A DNA stretch of 64,000 nucleotides from positions 14,566 through 78,565 of the forward strand of contig DHPY01000042.1 in the NCBI GenBank assembly GCA_002411015.1. Reading direction: 5' to 3'. Origin of the DNA: Armatimonadetes bacterium UBA5352. GTDB lineage: Bacteria > Armatimonadota > Zipacnadia > Zipacnadales > UBA5352. Position 1 is the first letter of the stretch. The number at the start of each line of letters is the position of its first letter. Positions 1 to 9,060 of this stretch are shown here, piece by piece. The notes beneath the pieces were generated by a model. That model had not been told where the DNA came from. It made no database searches and saw only the letters and a program-made list of their open reading frames with translations. The position numbers were made by a program, and so were the translations under genes.

Positions 1-844
1 AGTCGAGGCTCGCCCAGCCGCCCCATCCATCCGACTTCGTCCACTTCGCGCCGCAGACGGGGCATGCGCCCTTGCCCGCCGCGAAGCATGCGCCCTTCTC
101 CGGCGTATGCTCATGGATCCACTCGGGGCTGTAGCCGACTACCTGGTCGGCGCGCGCGATGACTGTGCGGGCGCGACTTGCTGCCCACGGGTGCCGCTCG
201 ACGTTCTGCCTCGCGCGAGCCACGTCCTCAGGCGTGACGTAGACGCACGGGTGCTCCTCGCGATCGGTCTGTGTCAGCTCCAACGGCGTCCACTCCTGAA
301 GATTAGCCTCCGGCGCCTGCGCGAGATGCACGAGGCCGCCGGGGTCGCTGAAGACGAGAAGCTCGCTCAGCGCGATGTAGATGTTGTCGGCCCACGTATC
401 CACGACCGTCAGCCGCAGCGACTCCGTGGTTCGTTCCGGGAACCGGACGATCTGCGCACCGGCGCGGTCCTCCAGCTCGACGCGCACGGGCTCTCCGGAG
501 GAGAAGCTGATCTCCACGTGGCGCGGGTTGGCGTCGTGACGGTCAATGCCGCGGTTCACGATGACGATTGTGTCGAAGGTCTGCGGCTCAGCGAAGGTGA
601 GGCTTACCCATTGCGGCAGAGAGGCCTGGTGCGCACTCGCCCAGACGGTGCCCGCGTGGTTGTCGTTGAGACTCGCGGCGACGTAGGCGCCGCCGGCTGA
701 GGATGATGCCTCTGCGGTGGCCTGGATCGCGAGGTTCTGGTCCAGATGGGCCACGATGAGATCGAGGAGGTTTGCGGCACAGGCAGTGCTGGCAGTAGCC
801 AGAAGGATGATGACTGCACTCACGAGCGTGCTCGGCTTGAGCAT
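1..844 (-). CDS. Partial secreted heparinase-like protein with discoidin-like N-terminal domain
   Basis: The gene runs off the left window edge, so only the first 281 residues are visible. It starts with a signal peptide (MLKPSTLVSAVIILLATAST, then ACAAN). Residues about 25-165 resemble an F5/8 type C (discoidin) jelly-roll, with SLNDNHAGTVWAS and VVDTWADNIYIALSELLVF. A segment typical of heparinase/alginate-lyase proteins follows (VTPEDVARARQNVERHPWA), and then a Cys pair (CPVCGAKW) like those near the start of the lyase domain in this family. The start ATG has GGAGG upstream in the reverse strand. The role is probably cleavage of a secreted or cell-wall polysaccharide. The catalytic domain lies outside the window, so the enzyme class is inferred from the N-terminal half and from similar genes here. 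Confidence 0.7.
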   Translation of the reverse strand, partial: MLKPSTLVSAVIILLATASTACAANLLDLIVAHLDQNLAIQATAEASSSAGGAYVAASLNDNHAGTVWASAHQASLPQWVSLTFAEPQTFDTIVIVNRGIDRHDANPRHVEISFSSGEPVRVELEDRAGAQIVRFPERTTESLRLTVVDTWADNIYIALSELLVFSDPGGLVHLAQAPEANLQEWTPLELTQTDREEHPCVYVTPEDVARARQNVERHPWAASRARTVIARADQVVGYSPEWIHEHTPEKGACFAAGKGACPVCGAKWTKSDGWGGWASLD

Positions 845-1046
845 GGTCTGGCCTCCAACTGAACCTGTCGCTGCACCGGCGAACGAGAGACCCCTTCGCC
901 CAGAGAGACGGGCGCACCTGCCCCTGGCCGGCGGTCACAGGCGGCACATTGGGGGAGGTCACAGCCGACCGGATGCCGTATCTACCCGTGCAGGGTTCGG
1001 CTCGCAGTTCCGACACCAGATGGTCGATCCCACGAGGGAGCGAGAG

Positions 1047-2975
1047 ATGATACGAGCATCGTGGCGAACAAGACTGCTGTTGCCGGTCGCCTTCGTACTC
1101 ATCCTTCTGGCCGGTTCCGTCGCTGCCATAGTGGCGCAGGAGACCGAAATGGGACGTTTCGTTGATCTTGGCGTGCCCGTGACGCGGGCCGCGATATTCA
1201 GGCAGACGCTCGGGCCGGATGAGACCGGGGAGATGTCGCGCGTCTACGCTGTGTTCACGCAGAACGGCGCGCCCGTATTCCTCGTGCAGATCGACCCATC
1301 CACCGGCGAGGCGCGCCAGTTCGACGCGCCGCTGGGCACTCATCCCTGGGGGCTGACCGTCGGGCCGGACAACTGCGTGTATATCGGCACCGCCGGTGAC
1401 GCGGCGCAGGGGGGCCTGCTGCTGAAGTTCGACCCGGCCCGGCCGGAGATTGGCCTCGTGAACCTCGGGAAGATGGCCGAGAGTGAGACCTACATCTGGG
1501 CGCTGGCGAACGGTGAGGGCGACGACTGCATCTACGGCTGCACCTACGGGAACGGCAAGGTCGTCTCCTACAACACCCGCACCGGCGAGATGCGCGACTA
1601 CGGCCAGATGCTCCCCGGCCAGCAGTACACGCGGCCGATCGTGGTCGGGAAGGATGGCTGGGTCTACACCGCCGCGGGCACCACCGAGCCGGACTACATC
1701 GCGCTCGACCCGGTGACCGGTGAGCACCACTCCTCGCGGCCCGAGGAGCTCGCGGGCACGCGCGTGGCCGAGCTCGAGCAGGGCGGCTGGGGGCAGTTCC
1801 GCAAGGGCACCGATGGCCATGCCTACCAGCGCGACTGCGGGAAGTGGTACCGGCTGGTGGGCGGGCGCGCCGAGGCGATTGCCGATGAGGAGCTTCCACC
1901 GGCGGTGACGCCGGAGCTTGCGGATGGGCGCAGGCTCGTCGGCGTCTTCCCGGAGGGCAGATGGGAACTCATCGACCCGGTGAGCGGCGAGCGGACATCG
2001 GGCCAGTTCGAGTACCAGAGCGCGGGGATGGAGCCGTTCGTGATCGCCGATGGGCCGGACGGGAAGATCTACGGCTCAACGATGCTGCCGCTGTGGCTCT
2101 TCCGCACGGATCCACACACAGGTGCATCCGAGGTGCTCGGCAACCCCAGCGGGGGCGGCGGGGAGATCTACTCGATGCTGCCGCTGGACGGCAAGCTGTG
2201 GATCTTCGACTACCCCGGGGCGAATATCGCGAGCTACGACCCCGGCCAGCCATGGAACAAGGGAAGCGAGCCTCAGAACAATCCCCGGATGTACGGCAAC
2301 ATGGGCGACGGGCACCTGCGCCCGATCGCACTGGTGCTCGGCCCCGACAACAGGTTCTACGTCGGCAGCCATGCCCCATACGGCGAGCACGGCGGGGCCA
2401 TGGGAGTCTTCGATCCGGTTCTGGGCAAGGTGGTCGAGAACTACCGCAATCTCATCCCCCGGCAGTCGATCAACGCGCTGGCCTGTGATCCCGAGTCGGG
2501 CCTGATCTTCGGTGGCAGCGACATCTCCGGCGGCGGCGGGACCTCCCCGGTGGAGAAAGACGCCGTCTTCTTTGTCTGGGACCCTCAGGCCAGGCAACTC
2601 GCGCACCAGATCGTGCCGGTGGCCGGCGATACCGCGATCCCCATGGTCACCACAGCGCAGGGCAAGGTCTTCATCATGAGCCTGCCCTCGCGCACGCTCA
2701 CAGTGTATGACATTGCCGACCGGTCCATCCTGTCGCAGGCCCCTACGAATTCGGGACGGGTCTTCCCCGGCGCGGCGGGGCTGCACAGCGACGGCATGAT
2801 CTACGCGCTGACGCCCGAGGGCATCATTGCGATCGACCCGCAGACGTACGCCGTGCGGGAGGTGGCCCGGTACGAGGGCGGAATCAGGTGCGGCTGGGCG
2901 ATGAACGATGAGGGCGTCTACTTCGCATCGGGCGTTCACCTCATCCGCTGGGAGTGGCCGGAACAGGGCGGGTGA
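1047..2975 (+). CDS. Secreted beta-propeller protein (SMP-30/Vgb-like)
   Basis: This 642-residue exported protein has a clear signal peptide (MIRASWRTRLLLPVAFVLIL, then LAGSVAA). The open frame extends upstream to 717, but the ATG at 1047 is the start that gives the signal peptide and it has GGGAG before it. The mature part consists of repeats such as GPDNCVYIGTAGD, LLKFDP, VVSYNTRTGEMRDYG and IASYDPGQPW. These are the four-stranded blades of a propeller like those of gluconolactonase/SMP-30 or Vgb-type proteins. No catalytic residues could be assigned. It is a paralogue of the protein at 44051-46369, which carries an extra sugar-binding domain. It lies 205 bases upstream of the DUF6785 membrane protein and is divergent from the partial lyase. 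Function is unknown beyond binding or recognition. Confidence 0.75.
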   Translation: MIRASWRTRLLLPVAFVLILLAGSVAAIVAQETEMGRFVDLGVPVTRAAIFRQTLGPDETGEMSRVYAVFTQNGAPVFLVQIDPSTGEARQFDAPLGTHPWGLTVGPDNCVYIGTAGDAAQGGLLLKFDPARPEIGLVNLGKMAESETYIWALANGEGDDCIYGCTYGNGKVVSYNTRTGEMRDYGQMLPGQQYTRPIVVGKDGWVYTAAGTTEPDYIALDPVTGEHHSSRPEELAGTRVAELEQGGWGQFRKGTDGHAYQRDCGKWYRLVGGRAEAIADEELPPAVTPELADGRRLVGVFPEGRWELIDPVSGERTSGQFEYQSAGMEPFVIADGPDGKIYGSTMLPLWLFRTDPHTGASEVLGNPSGGGGEIYSMLPLDGKLWIFDYPGANIASYDPGQPWNKGSEPQNNPRMYGNMGDGHLRPIALVLGPDNRFYVGSHAPYGEHGGAMGVFDPVLGKVVENYRNLIPRQSINALACDPESGLIFGGSDISGGGGTSPVEKDAVFFVWDPQARQLAHQIVPVAGDTAIPMVTTAQGKVFIMSLPSRTLTVYDIADRSILSQAPTNSGRVFPGAAGLHSDGMIYALTPEGIIAIDPQTYAVREVARYEGGIRCGWAMNDEGVYFASGVHLIRWEWPEQGG

Positions 2976-3180
2976 TCTGCGCCATTTCTGTTACAATGCG
3001 TGTCGCGCTCCAAGTGAGACGCAGGGCACCGACCGGCCCGCGACCTCGCCCGATGGAGGTCTGAGAGCGTCGGCTGCGAATGCTCCTGTGTCTGGTGTAT
3101 GCTGAGACTGCCAGAACGTCTGTATGTGATGTCATCGTGGCGGATGTATGGACCGAGTGAGTCGGAAGGGACGGCGGAAG

Positions 3181-5106
3181 ATGCGGACAGGGCGTGTGCT
3201 GCTGGTTGGGCTGATATTTCTCGTGCTGGCGAATCTCTGGGTGCGACAGGGGGAGCTGCTGACACTTGCCGCGCAGGTCTCGATGGCGGTGCCTCCGGTG
3301 CCTGCGCTGGTTACCCTCCTTGTGCTCCTCGCGGGCCTCGGCATCATTCGCAAGGTGGGCATCGGGCGCAAGGAGGTCATGGGCGTCTACATGTTCCTGA
3401 CGCTGGCGGTTGCGCTGACCTCAGGCGCTGCGATGCGCCTCTTCCTTCCGGCGCTGGTCACGCCCTTTTACTTCGCGTCCGAGGAGAACCGCTACAGCGA
3501 GATCTTCAAGTTCATCCCCTCATGGGCCACGCCACACGGGGATGAGGTGATTCGCCAGTACTTCGAGGGCAGCGACCTTGCGTCCAGTGGACTGAATGTC
3601 TGGCTTCTCGGCGTCCCCTGGGGCGCATGGCTCCAGCCGCTCGCGATCTGGCTTGTGTTCTTCGTGGGCTTCTACACGCTGCTGCTGTGCCTCGCCATGA
3701 TCTTCCAGCCGGTCTGGGAGGAGGGCGAGCACCTCAGCTACCCGATGTCCGAGTTCTCCCTGCTGCTTGCCGGCTACCGCCAGGGGAGAGTGCAGGGCGT
3801 GTGGACCAACCCGATCTTCTGGATCGGTGTCGCGGTGGTCGGCATCGCCGACCTCTCCAACATCCTCAACGCGTTCAACCCGGGGCTCCCCGCTATCGGC
3901 CTGGCAACGTCGCTCGACCCGCTTTTTGCCGAGCATCCACTCACGGCGCTTCGTCCGCTCACGATCAACTACCGCCCCGCCATCCTCGGCATCGCCTACA
4001 TGATGCCGAGCGATATCGTGATCTCGACGCTCGTGCTCTACTTCGGCTACCTGAAGGGCCTGAGCCTCACCGGCGCGATGGCCGGCTTCGACATCCCGGG
4101 GTACCCGTTCGACTACCCGCAGGCGATGGGCGGCTTCGTCGCGCTGGCGGTGGTGCTCATCTACGGCGCTCGCAAGCGGTTTGCGGACGTCTTCGGCGCG
4201 CTTGCCGGTCGCGGCAATGAGAGCCCCTGGCTTGCCATCGGCGTCATCGTCAGCACCGTCATCGTCTTCGGCTTCTGGCTCATCTTCGGGATGAAGCTGT
4301 GGGTCCTCGCGGTCTACCTCATCCTTGTGCTGAGCCACAGCATCGGCTACATGCGCATTCGCGCCGAGACCGGCTACCCGACCTGGTGGATCAAGCCGCT
4401 CAACCAGGAGCGGGACATGCTCATCAGCTTCTTCGGCACCGCGCGCATGTCGGCGGGCGGCAAGTTCGGGAGTCTGGCCGGACTTGAGGTGCAGAACTGG
4501 ATGTACCGCGGCTACTTCGGCCAGTTCATCTCCTACCAGGCGGAGGCGCTGCGCATCGGTGGGGAGATCAAGGTTGATCGCAAGCAGATCGTCTCGCTGA
4601 TGATCTGGGCGGTCATCCTGGGCACGGTCGTGAGCTGGTGGATGCACCTGAGCACCGCCTACGAGCTTGGCGCGAATGTCCTTGAGGGCGGCGCCACCCA
4701 GGGCGGCACGCGCGTGGCACTGATGACCCAGGCCTATGACCAGCTTGCATCGTGGATGCGCGGGCCGGTGGAGCCACAGCGCAATCAGACGATCGCGTTC
4801 TTCGCGGGCAGTGTGATGGTCATACTGCTGGTCGTCCTGCGGCGCCTCTTCCTGCAGTTCCCGCTGCACCCGAGCGGCTTCGTGATGGCGCTCACAGGCG
4901 GCGCCAGCATCGGCTGGGCCAGCCTGTTGCTGGCGCTGATCGTGAAGAGCATCACGCTGCGCCTCGGCGGCATGCGCCTCTACAACCGCCTGCTGCCATT
5001 CTTCATCGGGATCGTGGTCGGGCACTACTTCTGGTCCGGCACGGTCTGGGCGTTCATGGCCAGCTTCGGAGGCGAGGGCTTCAACAAGCTGCCAGTCGGC
5101 TTCTGA
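3181..5106 (+). CDS. Polytopic membrane protein, DUF6785/DUF6784 family
   Basis: The product is a 641-residue integral membrane protein with about a dozen hydrophobic segments. It begins RTGRVLLVGLIFLVLANLWV. Conserved-looking motifs are the RAETGYPTWW segment in the middle, GTARMSAGGKFG, and a C-terminal GIVVGHYFWSG. This layout matches the DUF6785 plus DUF6784 pair often found beside polysaccharide-degrading genes in Armatimonadota and Planctomycetota. The function of the family is not established; transport of oligosaccharides or peptides is a guess from neighbours. The frame also opens at 3148 (MDRVSRKGRRK), but the ATG at 3181 follows a GGCGGAAG stretch and places the first membrane helix at the N-terminus, as is usual. 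It sits 76 bases before the DUF6067 glycosidase gene on the same strand. Confidence 0.75.
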   Translation: MRTGRVLLVGLIFLVLANLWVRQGELLTLAAQVSMAVPPVPALVTLLVLLAGLGIIRKVGIGRKEVMGVYMFLTLAVALTSGAAMRLFLPALVTPFYFASEENRYSEIFKFIPSWATPHGDEVIRQYFEGSDLASSGLNVWLLGVPWGAWLQPLAIWLVFFVGFYTLLLCLAMIFQPVWEEGEHLSYPMSEFSLLLAGYRQGRVQGVWTNPIFWIGVAVVGIADLSNILNAFNPGLPAIGLATSLDPLFAEHPLTALRPLTINYRPAILGIAYMMPSDIVISTLVLYFGYLKGLSLTGAMAGFDIPGYPFDYPQAMGGFVALAVVLIYGARKRFADVFGALAGRGNESPWLAIGVIVSTVIVFGFWLIFGMKLWVLAVYLILVLSHSIGYMRIRAETGYPTWWIKPLNQERDMLISFFGTARMSAGGKFGSLAGLEVQNWMYRGYFGQFISYQAEALRIGGEIKVDRKQIVSLMIWAVILGTVVSWWMHLSTAYELGANVLEGGATQGGTRVALMTQAYDQLASWMRGPVEPQRNQTIAFFAGSVMVILLVVLRRLFLQFPLHPSGFVMALTGGASIGWASLLLALIVKSITLRLGGMRLYNRLLPFFIGIVVGHYFWSGTVWAFMASFGGEGFNKLPVGF

Positions 5107-5182
5107 GGGCAGCCCGAGAGGCGATCGCCCCGACCATCTCCAGGACTACTCCGCTGCTTCGGCTACGACGGAGGGACGAACC

Positions 5183-7546
5183 ATGCGCCATCTCACGACG
5201 CTCCTGCTGATGACCGTGCCGGTCGCCACCTGGGCGGGAGGCGCCGCAGACCGCTCCTGGCCGCGAGTGACGATCCTGCCGATGGCCGCACCGTCGCTTG
5301 ACGGCGTGCTCTCGCCGGGTGAGTGGGACGGCGCAGTGACCCTCAGCGGCTTCACGCGCCTGCCCGGCACCGACCTCGTCGGCAACCAGCCGCTGGTGAA
5401 GGTCGCATGGTCGGCGGAGGGCCTGATGGTGGGCGCCGAGGTGCCGCTGCCGCCGGGCGAGCTTGCGCGGGCGCGCGCGACGGACTTCGATGGCACCGTC
5501 TGGGAGGACGACTGCATCGAAGTGCACCTCGACCGCGGCCACGCTCACGAGAAGAACTACCAGTTCGTCGTGAACGCGCTGGGGACGCGCTTCGATGCCT
5601 TCGGCGGCGACCGTGAGTTCAGCGCCGAGTGGCAGGCCGCGGCGGTCAATCAGCCCGGCCACTGGTCGTGTGAGCTGCTCATCCCGTGGGATGCGGTGGG
5701 CCGAGCGCCGGCGGCAGGCGACCTCGATGGCTTCAACATCGTGGTCAACTCCTCCTACCTCGGCGGCACCCTCACCCTCAGCCCCATTTCGCGCTCGGCG
5801 CACGAGACCGCGCGATATCTGCATCTCGTCTACGGCAGCGACCTGGCCGTGACGCTGGAGGGCCTGGATGCGGACGCGCCACAGGATGTGCGCGTGAGCG
5901 CGCTGGGCACGGGGCAGGCGACCGTCAGCTACGTGCTCTCGCGCGACGAAGCAGCGGGCGCGGTGGAGGTCGAGCGCCGCACGCTCACGCTGAGTGCTCC
6001 CGCGGATGAGCCGCTGCCGGTGCAGGTTCCGGAGGAGCAGGGGATGCCGCGACCGGGCCGCTACGTCGCGCAGTACACCGCGGAGGGCCCGGGCGGACTG
6101 CTGCTGGTGCGCTCGGCCGCGTTCAACGTGGCCTCACCGCTGAGCGTGACAGCGCGGACCTCGCTCAGTGAACAGCGCCTGCACGTGGAGCTGCAGCCGT
6201 CCGGCCTGCTCTTCCCGCCCGGCGAAACGACGCTTCACCTAACCGCGAGCGTCGAGGACACGAGGGTATATGACGAGGACGTGGCGGCGGCGCAGTCGGG
6301 TCCAACGACGGTGACGCTGACTGATCTCCCGGCGGGCGAGTTGACCCTTATGGCAACCGCGACCAACCGCGTGACCGGAAAGCAGTATGAGAGCCAGCAG
6401 AGCTTCGACAGCCCGCTGCGCCCGGTGTGGCTCGGCACCAGTGAGGGCCTCACCGACGAGGTCCCGGCGCCGTGGACGGCGCTGACGGTGGAGGGCGCGC
6501 GAGGGTCGCGGCCTGTAGTGCGGTGCTGGGGGCGGCGCTACGGCTTCGCCCAGGGGCTGCTGCCCTCGGCGGTGAGTACCAGGGATGCGGAGGTACTGCA
6601 GGCGCCGATCACGCTCACCGGAAGCGCCGACGGGCGCCCGCTGGAGTGGACCGGGCAGCGCGCGCGGGTCGAGAGCGCGCGCGCGGACATCGTCAGCCTC
6701 GCGGGCAACGCGGCCGGCGAGCCCCTTGCCATCAGCGGCACCACCTGCGTCGAGTATGACGGGATGATCCGCTGCGATCTGACGCTCACGCCGACGCGCC
6801 CTGGCGTGACAGTGCAGGAACTGACGCTGGGGATCCCGCTGAAGCCCGAGCTCGCGCGCTACCTCTACCACTTCCCCGGCCGCTGGGGCAGCGTCGCCAA
6901 CAGCGCGTACCTGCCGGAGGAGGGCTGGAGCAGCAGCTTCCGCCCGTTCGTCTGGCTCGGCGATGAGGACCGGGGGTTCTCGTGGTTCTGCGAGAGCGAC
7001 CGCAACTGGTTCCCGCTCGACAGCCAGAGCGCGATCACCATCCAGCGCGGGGAGCAGGCGACGGTGCTCCGATGCCACTTGATCGCCGGGGAGACGCAGG
7101 TCACGGAGCCCCTGACCTACACCTTTGGCTTTCAGGCCACTCCGGTCAAGCAGCCGGAGAAGACGGTCTGGGACTATCGCATCACCCATCAGGGGAACTA
7201 TGGCCTTGAGAAGCAGCAGGCGACCGCCGGCGGCCGGATCGTCTACCCGGCCGCCGGGCACGTCCGCCGCGAGGAGGGCGCCTTCGAGTGCTGGTATCGC
7301 CCCGCGGTGGACAGCGAGCGCGAGAAGCCGTTCGCCGAGCGCACCTGGCAGGGCAACCGCAGCATCTTCACGGTCGAGCTGAGCCCGGGCGCCGGCGGCT
7401 CGAACTACGGCCTCTACTGGAATGGCTCGGTGCAGGGGCTGGTGGCGTGGGCGCGCACCGACGGCGTCGTCACCGATAACCCCGGCTACGCCTTCGACTG
7501 GAAGGGCGGCGAGTGGCATCACGTCGCGTTCACGTGGGACAGCTAG
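5183..7546 (+). CDS. N-terminal part of a CBM9/LamG/DUF6067 glycosidase, cut by an in-frame amber codon
   Basis: The 787-residue reading frame starts with GGAGGGACGAACC before ATG and a signal peptide (MRHLTTLLLMTVPVATWAGG). Residues about 25-225 form a carbohydrate-binding family-9-like domain (LDGVLSPGEWDGA, WEDDCIEVHLDRG, FVVNALGTRFDAF). The middle holds beta-sandwich sequence and the motif GFSWFCESDRNWFPLD, typical of DUF6067 glycosidase-like proteins. The last 100 residues are a LamG/concanavalin-like fold that ends abruptly at GEWHHVAFTWDS followed by TAG (codon 788). The same frame continues immediately after with HLRIYLDGRMVSETPNNGF, the natural end of the LamG fold, into the next feature. 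The gene is therefore one unit of about 1,280 codons with a single nonsense codon, or a sequence error. Confidence 0.8.
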   Translation: MRHLTTLLLMTVPVATWAGGAADRSWPRVTILPMAAPSLDGVLSPGEWDGAVTLSGFTRLPGTDLVGNQPLVKVAWSAEGLMVGAEVPLPPGELARARATDFDGTVWEDDCIEVHLDRGHAHEKNYQFVVNALGTRFDAFGGDREFSAEWQAAAVNQPGHWSCELLIPWDAVGRAPAAGDLDGFNIVVNSSYLGGTLTLSPISRSAHETARYLHLVYGSDLAVTLEGLDADAPQDVRVSALGTGQATVSYVLSRDEAAGAVEVERRTLTLSAPADEPLPVQVPEEQGMPRPGRYVAQYTAEGPGGLLLVRSAAFNVASPLSVTARTSLSEQRLHVELQPSGLLFPPGETTLHLTASVEDTRVYDEDVAAAQSGPTTVTLTDLPAGELTLMATATNRVTGKQYESQQSFDSPLRPVWLGTSEGLTDEVPAPWTALTVEGARGSRPVVRCWGRRYGFAQGLLPSAVSTRDAEVLQAPITLTGSADGRPLEWTGQRARVESARADIVSLAGNAAGEPLAISGTTCVEYDGMIRCDLTLTPTRPGVTVQELTLGIPLKPELARYLYHFPGRWGSVANSAYLPEEGWSSSFRPFVWLGDEDRGFSWFCESDRNWFPLDSQSAITIQRGEQATVLRCHLIAGETQVTEPLTYTFGFQATPVKQPEKTVWDYRITHQGNYGLEKQQATAGGRIVYPAAGHVRREEGAFECWYRPAVDSEREKPFAERTWQGNRSIFTVELSPGAGGSNYGLYWNGSVQGLVAWARTDGVVTDNPGYAFDWKGGEWHHVAFTWDS

Positions 7547-7573
7547 CACCTGAGGATCTACCTCGACGGGCGG

Positions 7574-9028
7574 ATGGTCTCGGAGACGCCGAACAACGGC
7601 TTCCTCGCAGGGCCGCTGGAGGACGCGAGCATCTACATCGGCGATACCGGCGCGCTGGCGACGATAGACGAGGTGCGCATCGCAAGCGTAGCGCGTGAGC
7701 CGCAGGTGCTTGATCAGCCGTACGAGGCGGACGAGCAGACACTGCTGCTCGATCACTTCGACAGCTACGCAGACCGAACCGCCACGAATCCCGGTGTGCC
7801 TGAGGCGGGCATCGCCTTCGGGCCCGGACGGTGGGGACTGGCGCCGACGTGGGAGCCGCAGGGCGGTAAGCTGCGGCTCGCTGAGCTGGCCGAGCTAGGT
7901 GTGCGCACCATCTGCTTCCATGAACACTGGGTTCCATACCAGTCCTACCCGCATGTGACCGACAGTGACCGTCCGCGGCTGCAGAGCCTGGTGGATGGCA
8001 TCCATGAGCACGGGATGGACCTGCTGCTCTACATGTCGCGGCAGTTCGCCGACAATGCGCCGGAGTGGGAGCTGTATAACGAGGACTTCCTGATCGCGCC
8101 GCGCCCCGGCGCCTACACCCGCCAGCCCACGCAGCGTGCCTACATCGGCTGCTGGAAGGGCCCGTTCAAGGACTTCGCGCTGCACTACCTCGGCCAGACG
8201 ATCGACGAGTTCGGCCATGATGGCTGGTACCTCGACGGGCCGGAGTGGCCGCAGCAATGCACGAACCGCGAGCATGGTTGTGGCTACGTGGCGCCGGACG
8301 GGAGCATCCGACCGACCTGGGACCTCTTCGCCACGCGCGAGTTCATGCAGCGGCTCTACGTGCTGACGCGCCAGCGGAAGCCGGAGGGGCAGCTCAACAT
8401 CCACAACTCCACCGTCATGGTGATCCCGACGCTCGGCTGGGGCACCAGCACCTGGGGTGGGGAGCAGATCGATGCCATCAAGCCGCCGGTCGAGACGCTC
8501 GATATCCTGCCGATGGACTCGTTCCGCACGGAGTTCATGGGCCGCCAATGGGGCGTACCGGCGGAGTTCCTGGTCTATGACGGCCGGCCATACTACGCGC
8601 GCGATGTCCTCGCGTACACGCTCCTGCACGGCGTCGTCATCCGCCCGGGAAGTCCGGAGTCGATGGAGCGCGTCTCGGCGCTGTGGGGCGTGCATGATGA
8701 GTTCCCGTTCAGCCACGGTGAGATGAGTGGCTACTGGATGAACGGGGACCTCGTGCGGATCGCAGGCTCACCCTCAGGGAGCCTGGAGTCCGGCCCGCCC
8801 GCGGTCTACGCCAGCGTCTGGCAGTTGCCGCGCCAGGGCTCGCTGATCGTGGTGAGCAACCTCACCGATCGCGACGCCGATGCGCGCCTGACGCTGAACC
8901 TCGAGGAGCTTGGCACCGGCACCGGCCGCGTCTGGGATGTGCTGAGCGGGGAGACGCTGACGGTCGAGCGCGGGAGGCTGCGGCTGCCGGTTGAGAGCTG
9001 GCGCTACCGCGTCCTGCGGGTGCAGTAG
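7574..9028 (+). CDS. C-terminal part of the same DUF6067 glycosidase (TIM-barrel half)
   Basis: This 484-residue frame is in phase with the feature ending at 7546 and holds the second half of its LamG domain, followed by the glycosidase barrel. Motifs include LAELGVRTICFHEHWVPYQS, a LLLYMSRQFADNAPEW strand-loop, and DGWYLDGPEWPQQC, whose acidic residues sit where TIM-barrel glycosidases carry catalytic groups. It ends with a beta-sandwich (RVWDVLSGETLTVERGRLRL). The first ATG here has no good ribosome-binding site, which supports it being a piece of the upstream gene rather than a free-standing gene. If the amber codon is real, this half is probably silent. The glycosidase activity is inferred from the family; no substrate is known. 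Confidence 0.75.
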   Translation: MVSETPNNGFLAGPLEDASIYIGDTGALATIDEVRIASVAREPQVLDQPYEADEQTLLLDHFDSYADRTATNPGVPEAGIAFGPGRWGLAPTWEPQGGKLRLAELAELGVRTICFHEHWVPYQSYPHVTDSDRPRLQSLVDGIHEHGMDLLLYMSRQFADNAPEWELYNEDFLIAPRPGAYTRQPTQRAYIGCWKGPFKDFALHYLGQTIDEFGHDGWYLDGPEWPQQCTNREHGCGYVAPDGSIRPTWDLFATREFMQRLYVLTRQRKPEGQLNIHNSTVMVIPTLGWGTSTWGGEQIDAIKPPVETLDILPMDSFRTEFMGRQWGVPAEFLVYDGRPYYARDVLAYTLLHGVVIRPGSPESMERVSALWGVHDEFPFSHGEMSGYWMNGDLVRIAGSPSGSLESGPPAVYASVWQLPRQGSLIVVSNLTDRDADARLTLNLEELGTGTGRVWDVLSGETLTVERGRLRLPVESWRYRVLRVQ

Positions 9029-9060
9029 TGATGGGCGGCGTAATGCCACGGAGGTGGGCG

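Noticed and set aside
3520..5025. 501-codon minus-strand frame opposite the DUF6785 gene
   Set aside because: High GC keeps the opposite frame open. Its composition (many His, Arg, Glu and Asp without hydrophobic pattern) fits a shadow of the membrane protein, and it has no ribosome site or motif.
6239..7756. 505-codon minus-strand frame opposite the DUF6067 gene
   Set aside because: It lies wholly under the strong plus-strand gene and crosses its amber codon without interruption, but shows no family motif. It reads as a codon-bias shadow.
5183..9028. Recoding of TAG as an amino acid in this genome
   Set aside because: Other genes, such as those ending at 17956, 35439 and 40303, end properly with TAG, so general reassignment is unlikely.
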